A DNA stretch of 64,000 nucleotides. It comes from Puniceicoccaceae bacterium 5H. GTDB lineage: Bacteria; Verrucomicrobiota; Verrucomicrobiia; Opitutales; Oceanipulchritudinaceae. The notes under the pieces are model-generated. The model was not told the DNA's origin and made no database searches. It was given only the letters and a program-made list of their open reading frames with translations. This document shows positions 34,744-45,400 of the stretch, piece after piece (positions within the stretch are counted from its first letter, which is position 1; every line of letters starts with the position of its first letter). The DNA lies in contig WOUP01000006.1 in NCBI GenBank assembly GCA_009772895.1, positions 1 to 64,000 on the forward strand. Reading direction: 5' to 3'. The position numbers and the translations under genes were made by a program.

Positions 34744-35982
34744 TCATGCCCCGCTGTTTGCCTCCGCGCATGTCACCCCGGCGCCCTCTCCGCCGCTCAG
34801 TTGGCGGGTCAACAGCACGTGCAGGACGGTAGCGCAGGCGCAGCTGGCGAGGCAGAGGCCGACGACGCCGCGCCAACCGGCCAGCTCATAGAGCGTGCTG
34901 GCCGTAATCGAGCCCACGGCAAAAAACAGAAAGATGCCGCTGATGAAGATCGCGTTGATCCGGCTCCGCGCATTGTCGTCCAGCGAATACACGATCGTCT
35001 GGTGCGAAATCATGCCCAGTTGCAGCCCCAGATCGAACAGCACGGTGGCGGCGATCAGCACCGGCATCGAGTAGGGCCAGGCAAAGAGGCTGAGGAAGGA
35101 GAGGCTGATCAGCCCGATGCCGCAGCGGATGTTGAAGAGCGGTCCGTAGCGGTCGGCCAGGCGCCCCACGATGGGCGCGAAGATCGTGCCGCCCGCCCCG
35201 ATGATCGCGAACAGCCCGATGGCCGAGGCTGAGAGGTTGAACGGCGGACCGCTGAGGTGGAAGGCCAGGACCGTCCAGAAGGCGCTGAAAACCAGCCCGA
35301 GGAAACCCTGCCCCACCGTGCTCAGGGCGATCTCTGGGTAGCGCTGCAAAAGGCCGCCCATCGAGCGCAGGAGGCTGCCGTAGGACGCCTGAAGTTTACG
35401 CGGCGTCACCGGCAGATAAAAATAGGTGAGCACGGTCAGCACCAGCGCGGCTGCCGCCCCGGCGAAGAAGACCATACGCCAGCCCGCAAAGTCGGCAATG
35501 ACGCCGCTGAACGTGCGCGAGAGCAGGATGCCGAGCAGCAGACCGCTCATGACGGTGCCGATCGCGGCCCCACGACGTCTGGGCTCGGCCAGCTCCGCCG
35601 CCAGCGGCACGAAGTCTTGCGCCACCGACGCGCAGACGCCGAGGAAGAGGCTCGTCGCGACCAGTTGCAGATGGTTTTGTACCAGGCCCACCGCCGCCAG
35701 CGAAGCGACCATGATCAGCAATTTGACGAGGATCAGGCGGCGCTTGAGCAATACGTCGCCCAGCGGCAGCAGAAAGAAGATGCCCAGCGCGTAGCCCAGC
35801 TGCGTCACCATCGTGACGACGCCCATGCCTTGCGTGCCCGCATGCAGGCTCTCCCCCAGCAGGTGCAGGATGGGCTGGCTGAGGTAGAGCGTCGAGACAC
35901 CCACCCCAGTCCCCGCCGCCAGCAGCAACAGAAGCCCCCGCGTCAAGACGGGCTTTGCGTCGGTATTGGATTGGTCTTGCAT
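34744..35982 (-). CDS. MFS transporter, 12 transmembrane segments, divergent from merR
   Basis: 412 aa from ATG 35982 (MQDQSNTDAKP), preceded by a weak GGGGA; the frame extends to 36039, which would run into the regulatory repeats. Motifs of the DHA1-like drug:H+ antiporters: VSTLYLSQPILHLL in TM1, LPLGDVLLKRRLI (motif A), GTVMSGLLLGILLSRTFSGV (motif C-like, TM5), second-half motif A GRLADRYGPLF. It resembles YnfM/YgaY-type exporters. Substrate unknown. It shares an 84-bp promoter region with a MerR regulator, an arrangement seen with MerR-controlled exporters such as B. subtilis YfmP/YfmO. Confidence 0.9.
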   Translation of the reverse strand: MQDQSNTDAKPVLTRGLLLLLAAGTGVGVSTLYLSQPILHLLGESLHAGTQGMGVVTMVTQLGYALGIFFLLPLGDVLLKRRLILVKLLIMVASLAAVGLVQNHLQLVATSLFLGVCASVAQDFVPLAAELAEPRRRGAAIGTVMSGLLLGILLSRTFSGVIADFAGWRMVFFAGAAAALVLTVLTYFYLPVTPRKLQASYGSLLRSMGGLLQRYPEIALSTVGQGFLGLVFSAFWTVLAFHLSGPPFNLSASAIGLFAIIGAGGTIFAPIVGRLADRYGPLFNIRCGIGLISLSFLSLFAWPYSMPVLIAATVLFDLGLQLGMISHQTIVYSLDDNARSRINAIFISGIFLFFAVGSITASTLYELAGWRGVVGLCLASCACATVLHVLLTRQLSGGEGAGVTCAEANSGA

Positions 35983-36013
35983 GTAGTGTTCCCCGAGTTG
36001 TGAATGCATGCAG

Positions 36014-36046
36014 CGACAACAATTGTCAATCGACGACAATTATTGT
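36014..36046. promoter_or_regulatory. Duplicated operator motif CGACAA-N3-TTGT with overlapping promoter
   Basis: The 13-bp motif CGACAA-N3-TTGT occurs twice, at 36014-36026 (spacer CAA) and 36034-36046 (spacer TTA), exactly 20 bp apart, that is two helical turns. Each is a partial dyad. A plus-strand promoter overlaps: TTGTCA (36023-36028), 17 bp, TAACAT (36046-36051), placed to drive merR at 36067. The elements lie between the divergent exporter and merR genes. Confidence 0.5.
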
Positions 36047-36066
36047 AACATTACTCCACAAACCCC

Positions 36067-36411
36067 ATGCCCGACCGAATCGACCCGACCGAATGGACTG
36101 CCGAGCTGGACCTGATGCGCCGGCTGGTGGTGGGGATCCGCGAAGTCTCGGAGATTTCCGGCGTCCCGCAGCGTCAACTGCGCTATTGGCAGCAGAAGGG
36201 CATCATCCAGCCCGTCAACCCGGACTGCACGGTGCGCAAGTTCGATTACCTCAACATCAAGCGCATCCTGCTGATCAAGGAACTGCTGGACGAAGGCTAC
36301 ACCCTCGATGCCGCCGCCGGCAAGGTGGCCGCCCGCATCCAGCGCCTCAACGAGGCCTTCACGCGCCTGCACGCCGCCAGCGACAATCCTCAGGAAAAGC
36401 CGCAAGCCTGA
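36067..36411 (+). CDS. Small MerR-family transcriptional regulator
   Basis: 114 aa. The winged helix-turn-helix spans residues 22-75: GIREVSEISGVPQRQLRYWQ, KGIIQPVNPDC, and RKFDYLNIKRILLIKELLDE for the second wing and helix. The tail (ARIQRLNEAFTRLHA) is one short helix suited to antiparallel dimerisation; there is no effector-binding domain and no Cys cluster, so it does not look like a classic metal-sensing MerR. It more likely resembles the truncated GlnR/TnrA/YfmP group. ATG 36067 has no strong ribosome-binding site. It probably controls the divergent exporter and itself through the paired CGACAA-N3-TTGT motifs. Confidence 0.87.
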   Translation: MPDRIDPTEWTAELDLMRRLVVGIREVSEISGVPQRQLRYWQQKGIIQPVNPDCTVRKFDYLNIKRILLIKELLDEGYTLDAAAGKVAARIQRLNEAFTRLHAASDNPQEKPQA

Positions 36412-36438
36412 GCACCGCTTCCGCCGCCAACGAGCTTT

Positions 36439-36478
36439 AAAAAAGAACAAGGGCCGGGTTTTCACAACCCGGCCCTTG
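36439..36478 (-). terminator. Terminator after the giant TPS exoprotein gene
   Basis: Stem CAAGGGCCGGGTT / AACCCGGCCCTTG, 13 perfect pairs with a 5-nt loop (36448-36478). The T-run is on the minus strand (A-run 36439-36444), so it mainly serves the minus-strand exoprotein gene ending at 36498, though the same stem lies about 37 bp after merR and may slow transcription from that side too. Confidence 0.92.
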
Positions 36479-36497
36479 GCATTAAAGAAGAGGCGCT

Positions 36498-39400
36498 TTA
36501 CTCGACGTCGCCGAAGGAGAGCGTCCAGTAGCCGGAATCGGCGTCGAACTGGAAGGCGTTGATTTCCCAGAGGCCCGCGTTGAGGAAGTTCGACGCCACC
36601 GTGCTGTAGGCAGGCTCGCTGGAGGCGAACTGGGTCTCCGAATCCTGGAAGGCCACCGCCTCGGCGTTGAAGACCGCATTCTGGACCACGACCCCGCCGA
36701 TGATCCGGTCGTTGTGACGGATGATCGGGATTTGGTCGTCGAACACTTCAAGCAGCTCAATCGGATCAATCACGGAGTAGACGTCGACTTCACCGGCGTA
36801 AAGGTGGGCACCTTCCTGGGTCGAGAGCGTCGGCGAGATGATCGTGATCGTGCTGTCGATCGTGCCGACCACACTGCTCAACTCGACCTCGTTGCCGGCC
36901 CGCAGCACGATGTCTCCGTCGGTATTGGAGGTCGTCGTGTCATTGGCCATCGTGATGCTGCCACCCGCGTTGAGGATGACCTCGCCGCTGCCGAGGATGT
37001 CCGTGTCCTGTTGGATGTCGCCGTCCGTATCCAGGCGGATGTTGCCACCGTTTTCGTTGCGGATCGTCTCCGCCACTGTCACCTGCGTATCAGCCTGGAT
37101 GCTGATGTCGCCACCGTCGGTGCTCACGCCTTCGATGTCTTCGAGGCCCATGCCCGGAGTGACACCGCCGATGTTGAGGCCGTCGGGGTTTTGGCTGGAG
37201 ACGTGGACGCCACCGTTGCCGCCATCGGCCACGAAGTTGTCGACGTTGAGGTCGAGCACGTTGGTGTCGTTGCCGACCCCGTTACCGGCCGAGACCGCGA
37301 GGTTGGTGGCGTTGACGTTGGCGCCTTCCGCCCCACCGAGCACGGAGCCGGTTTCAGCCACAAGCGTGACCGTATCGTCTTCGCCGCCCGCCGTGATCGC
37401 GTCGACCGTCATGTCGCCCGACTGGGTCACGAGGTTGATGTCGCCGTCGAGGGTTTCCACGGCGCCCACGGTCATGCCGTCGACTTCGTTGATGTAGATC
37501 TCGCCTGCGCCGGTGACCGTCGCATTGAGCGTGTTGACCTGGGTGTCGATCGCCCGGGTTTCCAGTGCGCCCTCGGTGCCGATGCCATCGCGGGCTACCA
37601 GATTCGCCGTATCGGCCGTCAGTAACGTGCTGTTGACGTTATCGTCGAAGATCGAGCCAGCCGCGGCCGTAAGGGTCGCATCGCCGTCGGTCGTGACGGT
37701 GCCCAGCGTGATCGAACCGTCGGCCACGGAGACGTTCAGGTCGCCGCTGCCCATCGTGATGCCGTCGAGGGTGAGGGCATCGGCTTCGTTCACGCTCAGG
37801 TTGCCGTTCGCGACGTTCGCGCTCAGGCGATCCAGCGAGGTCTCGAGAGCGTTGCTGTCCGGAGCCACCCCTGCACCCGCGGTGAGGTTCAGCTCACTGG
37901 CCACCACCTCGAGGTCGGTGTCGCCGCCATCGGTGATCGCTCCGGCGGTCGCCGTGACGTTCACGTTGCTGGTGCCAGCGTCGAGTCCGCCGAGGACGAC
38001 GTTGCCGCCCGCGCTGTAGTCGATCACGCCGTTGTCGGTCATGGCAGTCGCACCGTCGGCCATGGTGATGTCACCACCAGCGGTGACATTGATGGCCTTG
38101 CCAGCGGCAGAGGCATGGATATCGCCCGCCGCCGTCTGCGTGATGTTGCCGCCCGCCGTGACGTTGATGTCGGTCTGGCCGCTGCCAGCGGTGGCATTCA
38201 GGGTGATGTCACCCGTGCCCGCCGAAAGGTCCAGCCCGGCAGAGCCGTAAACCGAGGCATTCGTTACGATATTGCCCGTGTCGGAACTCAGGTGCGTCGC
38301 GAAATCAGTCGAAACCGCCGCATTGACCGTGAGATCGCCCGAGTGGGTGCGCATCTGGATATCACCGCCCGAATTGACCTGCCCGTTGGTCGTGAGGTTG
38401 CCCTCAGCCTCGAGCAAGGCCAGACCGTAGCTGCCAATCTCTGCATTGGTGGTGATGTCACCCGCATCGGCCTTCAGCGTGAGCTGCCCAACGGCAAACA
38501 TGTCGCCGTCGATGGTGATGTCGCCTTCCCCGGCGAGCACCTTCAGATCCTGCTCACTGGACTGATAAGGGCCAGCCACCCGCACATCGCCCTTGAGGGC
38601 GTTGATCTCAAGATTCCCTTGGCTGAGCATACGGCCCGTAGTGGTCACATCGCCCGCATCGGCCTTGACCAGCGTTTCACCCTCGGTGTCGACGTTGCCG
38701 TTGACCGTCAGGTTGCCCGCACCGGCGAGCACGTTCAGATCGCCGCCGGTGGTGACGTCGCCGTTGACGGCCACATTACCCAAGCCCGCGTTGATCTCGG
38801 CGTTGCCGGTCGTATCGATCGTGCCGTTGGTCGTCAGCGTGCCTTCGCCCGCCGTCACCGAGGTGTTCCCGCCCGTCACCACGTCGCCTTCCACCAGCAG
38901 GTCGCCCTGCCCGGCGTTGACTTCGAGGTTGCCGGTCGTGTCCACATCGCCGTTGACCGTCAGGTTACCGGCATCGGCCTTAACCAGCGTTTCACCCTCG
39001 GTGTCGACGTTGCCGTTGACCGTCAGGTTGCCCGCACCAGCGAGCACGTCCAGATCGCCGCCGGTAGTGACGTCGCCGTTGACGGCCACATTACCCAAGC
39101 CCGCGTTGATCTCGGCGTTGCCGGTCGTATCGATCGTGCCGTTGGTCGTCAGCGTGCCTTCACCCGCCGTCACCAAGGTGTTCCCGCCCGTCACGACGTC
39201 GCCTTCCACCAGCAGGTCGCCCTGCCCGGCGTTGACTTCGAGGTTACCGGTCGTGTCCACATCGCCGTTGACCGTCAGGTTACCGGCACCAGCGTTCACC
39301 CGTGCATTGCCTTCCGTGGTCAGTTGGCCGTTGGTGACGATGTCACCGAGGTCGGCGTTAACCTCGAGGTTGCCCGTCGTGACGACATCGTCGTTGACCG

Positions 39401-42400
39401 TGAGGTCGCCCGCAGCCGCATTCAGCTCGGCGTTGCCGCCGGTAGTGACGACTGCGTTGGTGGTCAGATTACCCTGCGTCGCGTTCAGCGTGGCGTCGCC
39501 CGTCGTGTCGATCGCGGCATTGACCGTCAGGTCGCCGCGGTCGGCGTTGACGAGCGCATCGCCGAGGACTTCCGAAGTGCCGTTGAGGGTCAAGTCGCCC
39601 TGGTCGACATCCAGCTTTAGATTGTTGCCAGCGTAGATACCAGCCGTATCGGTGCCGCCGTTGACCGTCAGGTCGCCCGCCGAGACCCGGAGCACCAGGT
39701 CGTTGCCTGCGGTGAGATCTTCCAGCGCATCGGCGGTCGTCGTGGTGACGCTGCCGTCGGTGTTGACGCGGTCTACCGTAAGGCTCAGGTCGTCCACTGT
39801 CACGCCATCGAGTTCCGTGAGGTAGGCGTTGGTCCCGGCCGCAGCAGCGAGCGTGTCCACATTGGTTTCGACAGAGTTGGTCTCCGTGCCGATCTGGTCG
39901 CCCGCCTGGACGATCAAACCTCCGGCGACGACGTCCACGACGGACGTGTCGTCCGCGCGGTCCAGGACGCTGCCGTCGTTGGCGATCAGGGCCACCTTGC
40001 CGGTCGTGGTGCCGGCGTCACCGGTGCGGATCTGTCCGAGGGTGATGTCGCCGTCCCGGGCTTCGTAGCGGATCGCGCCGTCGACGCTTTCCGTGACCGC
40101 GCCATCGGCCATGACGATGTCGCCTTGTTGGGCGAGCACGTCGATGGTCTTGCCGTCGGTCTCAGTGGAGACGTCGCCCGTAGCGGTTTGCTCGATGCTG
40201 TCCACGGAAGTCAGCGACACGTTCCCGCTGGTCGAAGTCACGGCCGCGTTCACCTTGAGGTCGGCGCTGGTGCCTTCGGCGAGTTCGCCGGCGCTGAGCA
40301 GGATATCATCCGTCGCCACAACGCCGCGGTCATCGGTGCCGCCGTCAACCGTCAGGCTGCCGTCCACCGTGTTGAGCACGAGGTCCGCGCCGCTGGTCAG
40401 GTCTTCCTGGGTGTTGGCAACGGCTTCGAGGCTGCCGTCTTGCTGGACGCGGTCGACCGTCATGCTGAGGTCGTCCACCGTCACGCTGTCGGCTTCCGTG
40501 ATGAAGGTGCTGCCCGTGCCCGAACCGGTCGTGACCACTTCCACCTGTGTTTCGAGGTGGTTGTTGGCTTCAGCGATCGCGGTGCCGGCATTCAGGATCA
40601 GGTCCTGTGCCGTGATGTCCTGCGTGGAGCTGTCCACCGCGAGGTCGAGGATGCTGCCTTCCGTCGCGAACACGCCCACCTTGCCGGTGGTGGTGCCGGC
40701 GTCACCCGTCTTCAGCTCGCCCACGGTGATGTCACCCGTGGTCGCTTCGTAGCGGATCGCGCCGTTGGTGCTCTCGGTCAGCGCACCATTGTTCATCGTG
40801 ATGGCGTCGTCCGCCTTCACGTCAATGGTCTTGCCCTCGGCTTCCGTGAACACGTCGCCGGTGCTCGTTTGCGTAATGCTGTCGTTCGAAGCGATGGAAA
40901 CGTTGCCATCCGTCGACGTCACCGTGGCGTTGACCGTCAGGTTCGCGTTGGTGGCTTCGGTCGTTTCACCGGCGTTGAGCAGGATGTCGTCCGTCGCGAC
41001 CACGCCCGCGTTGTCCGTACCACCGTTGACGTAGAGGCTGCCGTTGACCGTGCTGAGCACGAGGTCCGCGCCGCTGGTCAGGTCTTCCTGCACATCGGCG
41101 GCGGTCGTCACGAGGCTGCCGTCGAGCTGGACGCGGTCGACCGTCATGCTGAGGTCGTCCACCGTCACGCTATCAGCTTCCGTGACAAAGGTGCTGCCCG
41201 TGCCGGAGTGCGTGCTGATCACCTCGACTTGCGTATCCACGTGGTTGTTGGCCTGGCCGATCGCGGTGCCGGCGCTCAGGATCAGGTCGTGCGCCGTGAT
41301 GTCCTGCGCGGAGCTGTCGGCGGCGAGATCCAGGATGCTGCCTTCCGTCGCGAACACGCCCACCTTGCCGGTGGTCACGTTGGCGTCGCCCGTCTTCAGC
41401 TCGCCCAGGGTGATGTCGCCCGTGGTGGCTTCATAACGGATCGCGCCGTTGGTGCTCTGGGTCAGCGCACCATTGTTCATCGTGATGGCGTCGTCCGCCT
41501 TCACGTCAATGGTCTTGCCCTCGGCTTCCGTGAACACGTCGCCCGTGCTCGTCTGCTCAATGCTGTCGTTCGAGGCGATGGACACATTGCCATCCGTCGA
41601 CGTCACCGTGGCGTTGACCGTCAGGTTCGCGTTGGTGGCTTCGGCCGTTTCCCCGGCGTTGAGCAGGATGTCGTCCGTCGCCACGACGCCGGTATTGTCC
41701 GTGCCGCCGTTGACGTAGAGGCTGCCGTTGACCGTGTTGAGCACGAGATCCGCGCCGCTGGTCAGGTCTTCCTGGGTGTTGGAGACGGCCTCGACGCTGC
41801 CGTCGAGCTGGACGCGGTCGATGCTCATGCTGAGATCGTCCACCGTCACGCCGTCGGCTTCCGTGATGAAGGTGCTGCCCGTGCCGGAGTGCGTGCTGAT
41901 CACTTCGACTTGCGTATCGAGGTGGTTGGTGGGCTCGCCGATCGCGGTGCCGGCGCTCAGGATGAGGTCCTGGGCCGTGATGTCCTCGGCGGAAGTATCG
42001 TCCGCACGATCGAGGATGCTGCCCTGGGTGGCAAACACACCCACCTTACCGGTGGTCACGTTGGCATCGCCCGTCTTGAGCTCGCCCAGGGTGATGTCGC
42101 CCGTGGTCGCTTCGTAGCGGATCGCGCCATTGGTGCTCTGGGTCAACGCCCCGTCCACCATCGTGATGGCGTCGTCGGCCTTCACGTCGATCGTCTTGCC
42201 ATCAGCTTCCGCGAAGACGTCACCGTCGACGTTTTGCGTGATGCTGTCCTTGGAGATGATCGAGATATTGCCGGCGGTCGAGGTGACCGTGGCGTTCAGC
42301 GTGATGTCGGCATCCGTCACTTCGTCGGTTTCCCCGGCGTTGAGCAGGATGTCGTCCGTCGCCACGATGCCCGCGGCGTCCGTGCCACCGTTGACCGTGA

Positions 42401-45400
42401 TGCTGCCGTCCACCGTGTTGAGCACGAGGTCCGCGCCGCTAGTCAAATCTTCCTGGGTGTTGGAGACGGCCTCGACGCTGCCGTCGAGCTGGACGCGGTC
42501 GATGCTCATGCTGAGATCGTCCACCGTCACGCCGTCGGCTTCCGTAATGAAGGTGCTACCCGTGCCCGAATCGGTCGTCACCACTTCCACCTGCGTATCG
42601 AGGTGGTTGTTGGCCTGGCCGATCGCGGTGCCGGCGCTCAGGATCAGGTCGTGGGCCGTAATGTCCTCGGCGGAAGTATCGTCCGCACGATCGAGGATGC
42701 TGCCGTTGGTGGCAAACACGCCCACCTTGCCGGTGGTCACATTGGCGTCACCCGTCTTGAGCTCGCCCAGGGTGATGTCGCCCGTGGTCGCTTCGTAGCG
42801 GATCGCGCCATTGGTGCTTTGGGTCAACGCGCCGTCCACCATCCTGATAGCGTCGTCGGCCTTCACGTCGATCGTCTTGCCATCAGCTTCCGCGAAGACG
42901 TCACCGTCGACGTTTTGCGTGATGCTGTCGTCCGAAACGATCGAGATATTGCCGGCGGTCGAAGTGACCGTGGCGTTCAGCGTGATGTCGGCATCCGTGA
43001 CTTCGTCGGTTTCACCCGCGTTGAGCAAGATGTCGTCTGTCGCCACGATGCCCGCGGCGTCCGTGCCCCCGTTGACCGTGATGCTGCCGTCCACCGTGTT
43101 GAGCACAAGGTCCGCGCCACTGGTCAGGTCTTCCTGGCCATTGGCCACATTCACCAGGCCGCCGTCGAGCTGGACGCGGTCGATGCTCATGCTGAGATCG
43201 TCCACCGTCACGCCGTCGGCTTCGGTGATGAAGGTGCTGCCCGTGCCGGAATGCGTGCTGATCACTTCGACTTGCGTATCGAGGTGGTTGGTGGGCTCGC
43301 CGATCGCGGTGCCGGCGCTCAGGATGAGGTCCTGGGCAGTGATGTCCTCGGCGGAAGTATCGTCCGCACGATCGAGGATGCTGCCGTTGGTGGCAAACAC
43401 GCCCACCTTGCCGGTGGTCACACCGGCGTCGCCCGTCTTCAGCTCGCCCAGGGTGATGTCGCCCGTGGTCGCCTCGTAACGGATCGCACCGTTGGTGCTT
43501 TGCGTCAGCGCGCCGTCCTGCATCGTGATGGCGTCATCAGCCTTCACGTCGATCGTCTTGCCGTCGGTCTGGGTGAAGACATCGCCCGTCGCCGTCTGCT
43601 CGATGCTATCCTGAGAGATGACCGAGACGTTGCCAGCGGTCGAGGTGACCGTAGCGTTCACCGTCAGGTCGGCATCCGTAATTTCGGCCGTTTCACCGGC
43701 GTTGAGCAGGATGTCGTCCGTCGCGACCACGCCCGCGTCGTCCGTGCCGCCGTTGACCGTGATGCTGCCGTCCACCGTGTTGAGCACGAGGTCCGCGCCG
43801 CTGCTCAGGTCTTCCTGGGTGTTGGAGATGACGCGGGTGGTGCCGTCGGTGTTCACGCGGTCAACGCTCATGCTGAGGTCGTCCACCGTCACACTGTCGG
43901 CTTCGGTAATGAAGGTACTGCCGGTGCCCGAATGCGTGCTGATCACTTCCACCTGCGTTTCGAGGTGGTTGGTGGCCTGCGCGATGTCGCTGCCGGCGCT
44001 CAGGATCAAGTCTTCAGCCGTGATGTCCTGCGCGGAGCTGTCGACCGCGAGATCGAGGATGCTGCCCTGGGTGGCAAACACACCCACCTTGCCGGTAGTG
44101 GTGCCGGCGTCGCCCGTCTTCAGCTCGCCCAGGGTGATGTCACCCGTGGTCGCCTCGTAGCGGATCGCGCCGTTGTTGCTCTCGGTCAGCGCACCGTTGA
44201 CCATCGAAATGGCGTCGGAAGCCTGCACGTCGATCGTCTTGCCGTCGGCCAGCGTGTAGACGTCGCCGTCCACATTTTGCGTGATGCTGTCGTCGGCGAG
44301 CAGGGTGGCGTTGCCGTCGGTCGAAGTGACCGTGGCGTTCACCGTCAGATCGGCACCCGTGACCTCGGTCGATTCACCCGCACGCAGCAGGATATCGTCC
44401 GTCGCGACCACGCCGGTGCTGTCCGTGCCGCCGTTGACGACCAGATTGCCTTCGGAGGTCTGGAGCACCAGATCGGCGCCAGAGCGCAAGTCTTCCTGCA
44501 CATCCGGGGCGGTGGTGACGAGGCTGCCGTCTGCCTGCACGCGGTCGATCGTCATGCTCAGGTCGTCCACCGTCACATCGTCGGCCTCGGTCACAAACGT
44601 GCTGCCGGTGCCGGAAGCGGTCGTGATGATTTCGACTTGGGTGTCGAGGTGGTTATCGCCTTCGCCAATCGCCGTGCCGGCGTTGAGGATCAGGTCGTGC
44701 GCCGTGATGTCCTGCACGGAGGTATCGTCCGCGCGATCGAGGATGCTGCCGGCGGTCGCGAACACGCCCACCTTGCCGGTGGTCACGTTGGCGTCGCCCG
44801 TCTTCAGCTCGCCCAGGGTGATGTCGCCCGTGGTGGCCTCGTAACGGATCGCACCGTTGACGCTCTGCGTCAGCGCGCCGTCCTGCATCGTGATGGCGTC
44901 GTCGGCCTTCACGTCGATCGTCTTGCCGTCGGTCTGGGTAAAGACGTCGCCCGTGGCGGTCTGTTCGACGCTGTCCTTGGCAATCATGGAGACGTTGCCG
45001 GCGGTCGAGGTGACCGTGGCGTCGGTCTTGACGTTGGAGATGGTCCCTTCGGCCGTTTCACCGGCGCTGAGCAGGATGTCGTCCGTCGCGACCACGCCCT
45101 CGTCATCCGTGCCGCCGTTGACCGTGATGCTGCCGTCCACCGTCTGGAGCACGAGGTCCGCGCCGCTGGTCAGATCTTCCTGGGCGTTGGCGACGGCTTC
45201 GACGCTGCCGTCGCGCTGGACGCGGTCGACGCTCATGCTGAGGTCGTCCACTGTCACGCTGTCGGCTTCGGTGATGAAGGTGCTGCCCGTGCCCGAGTCC
45301 GTGCTGATCACATCCACCTGCGTTTCGAGGTGGTTGGTGGCCTGCGCAATATCGCTGCCGGCGCTCAGGATCAGGTCGTGCGCCGTGATGTCCTGCGCGG

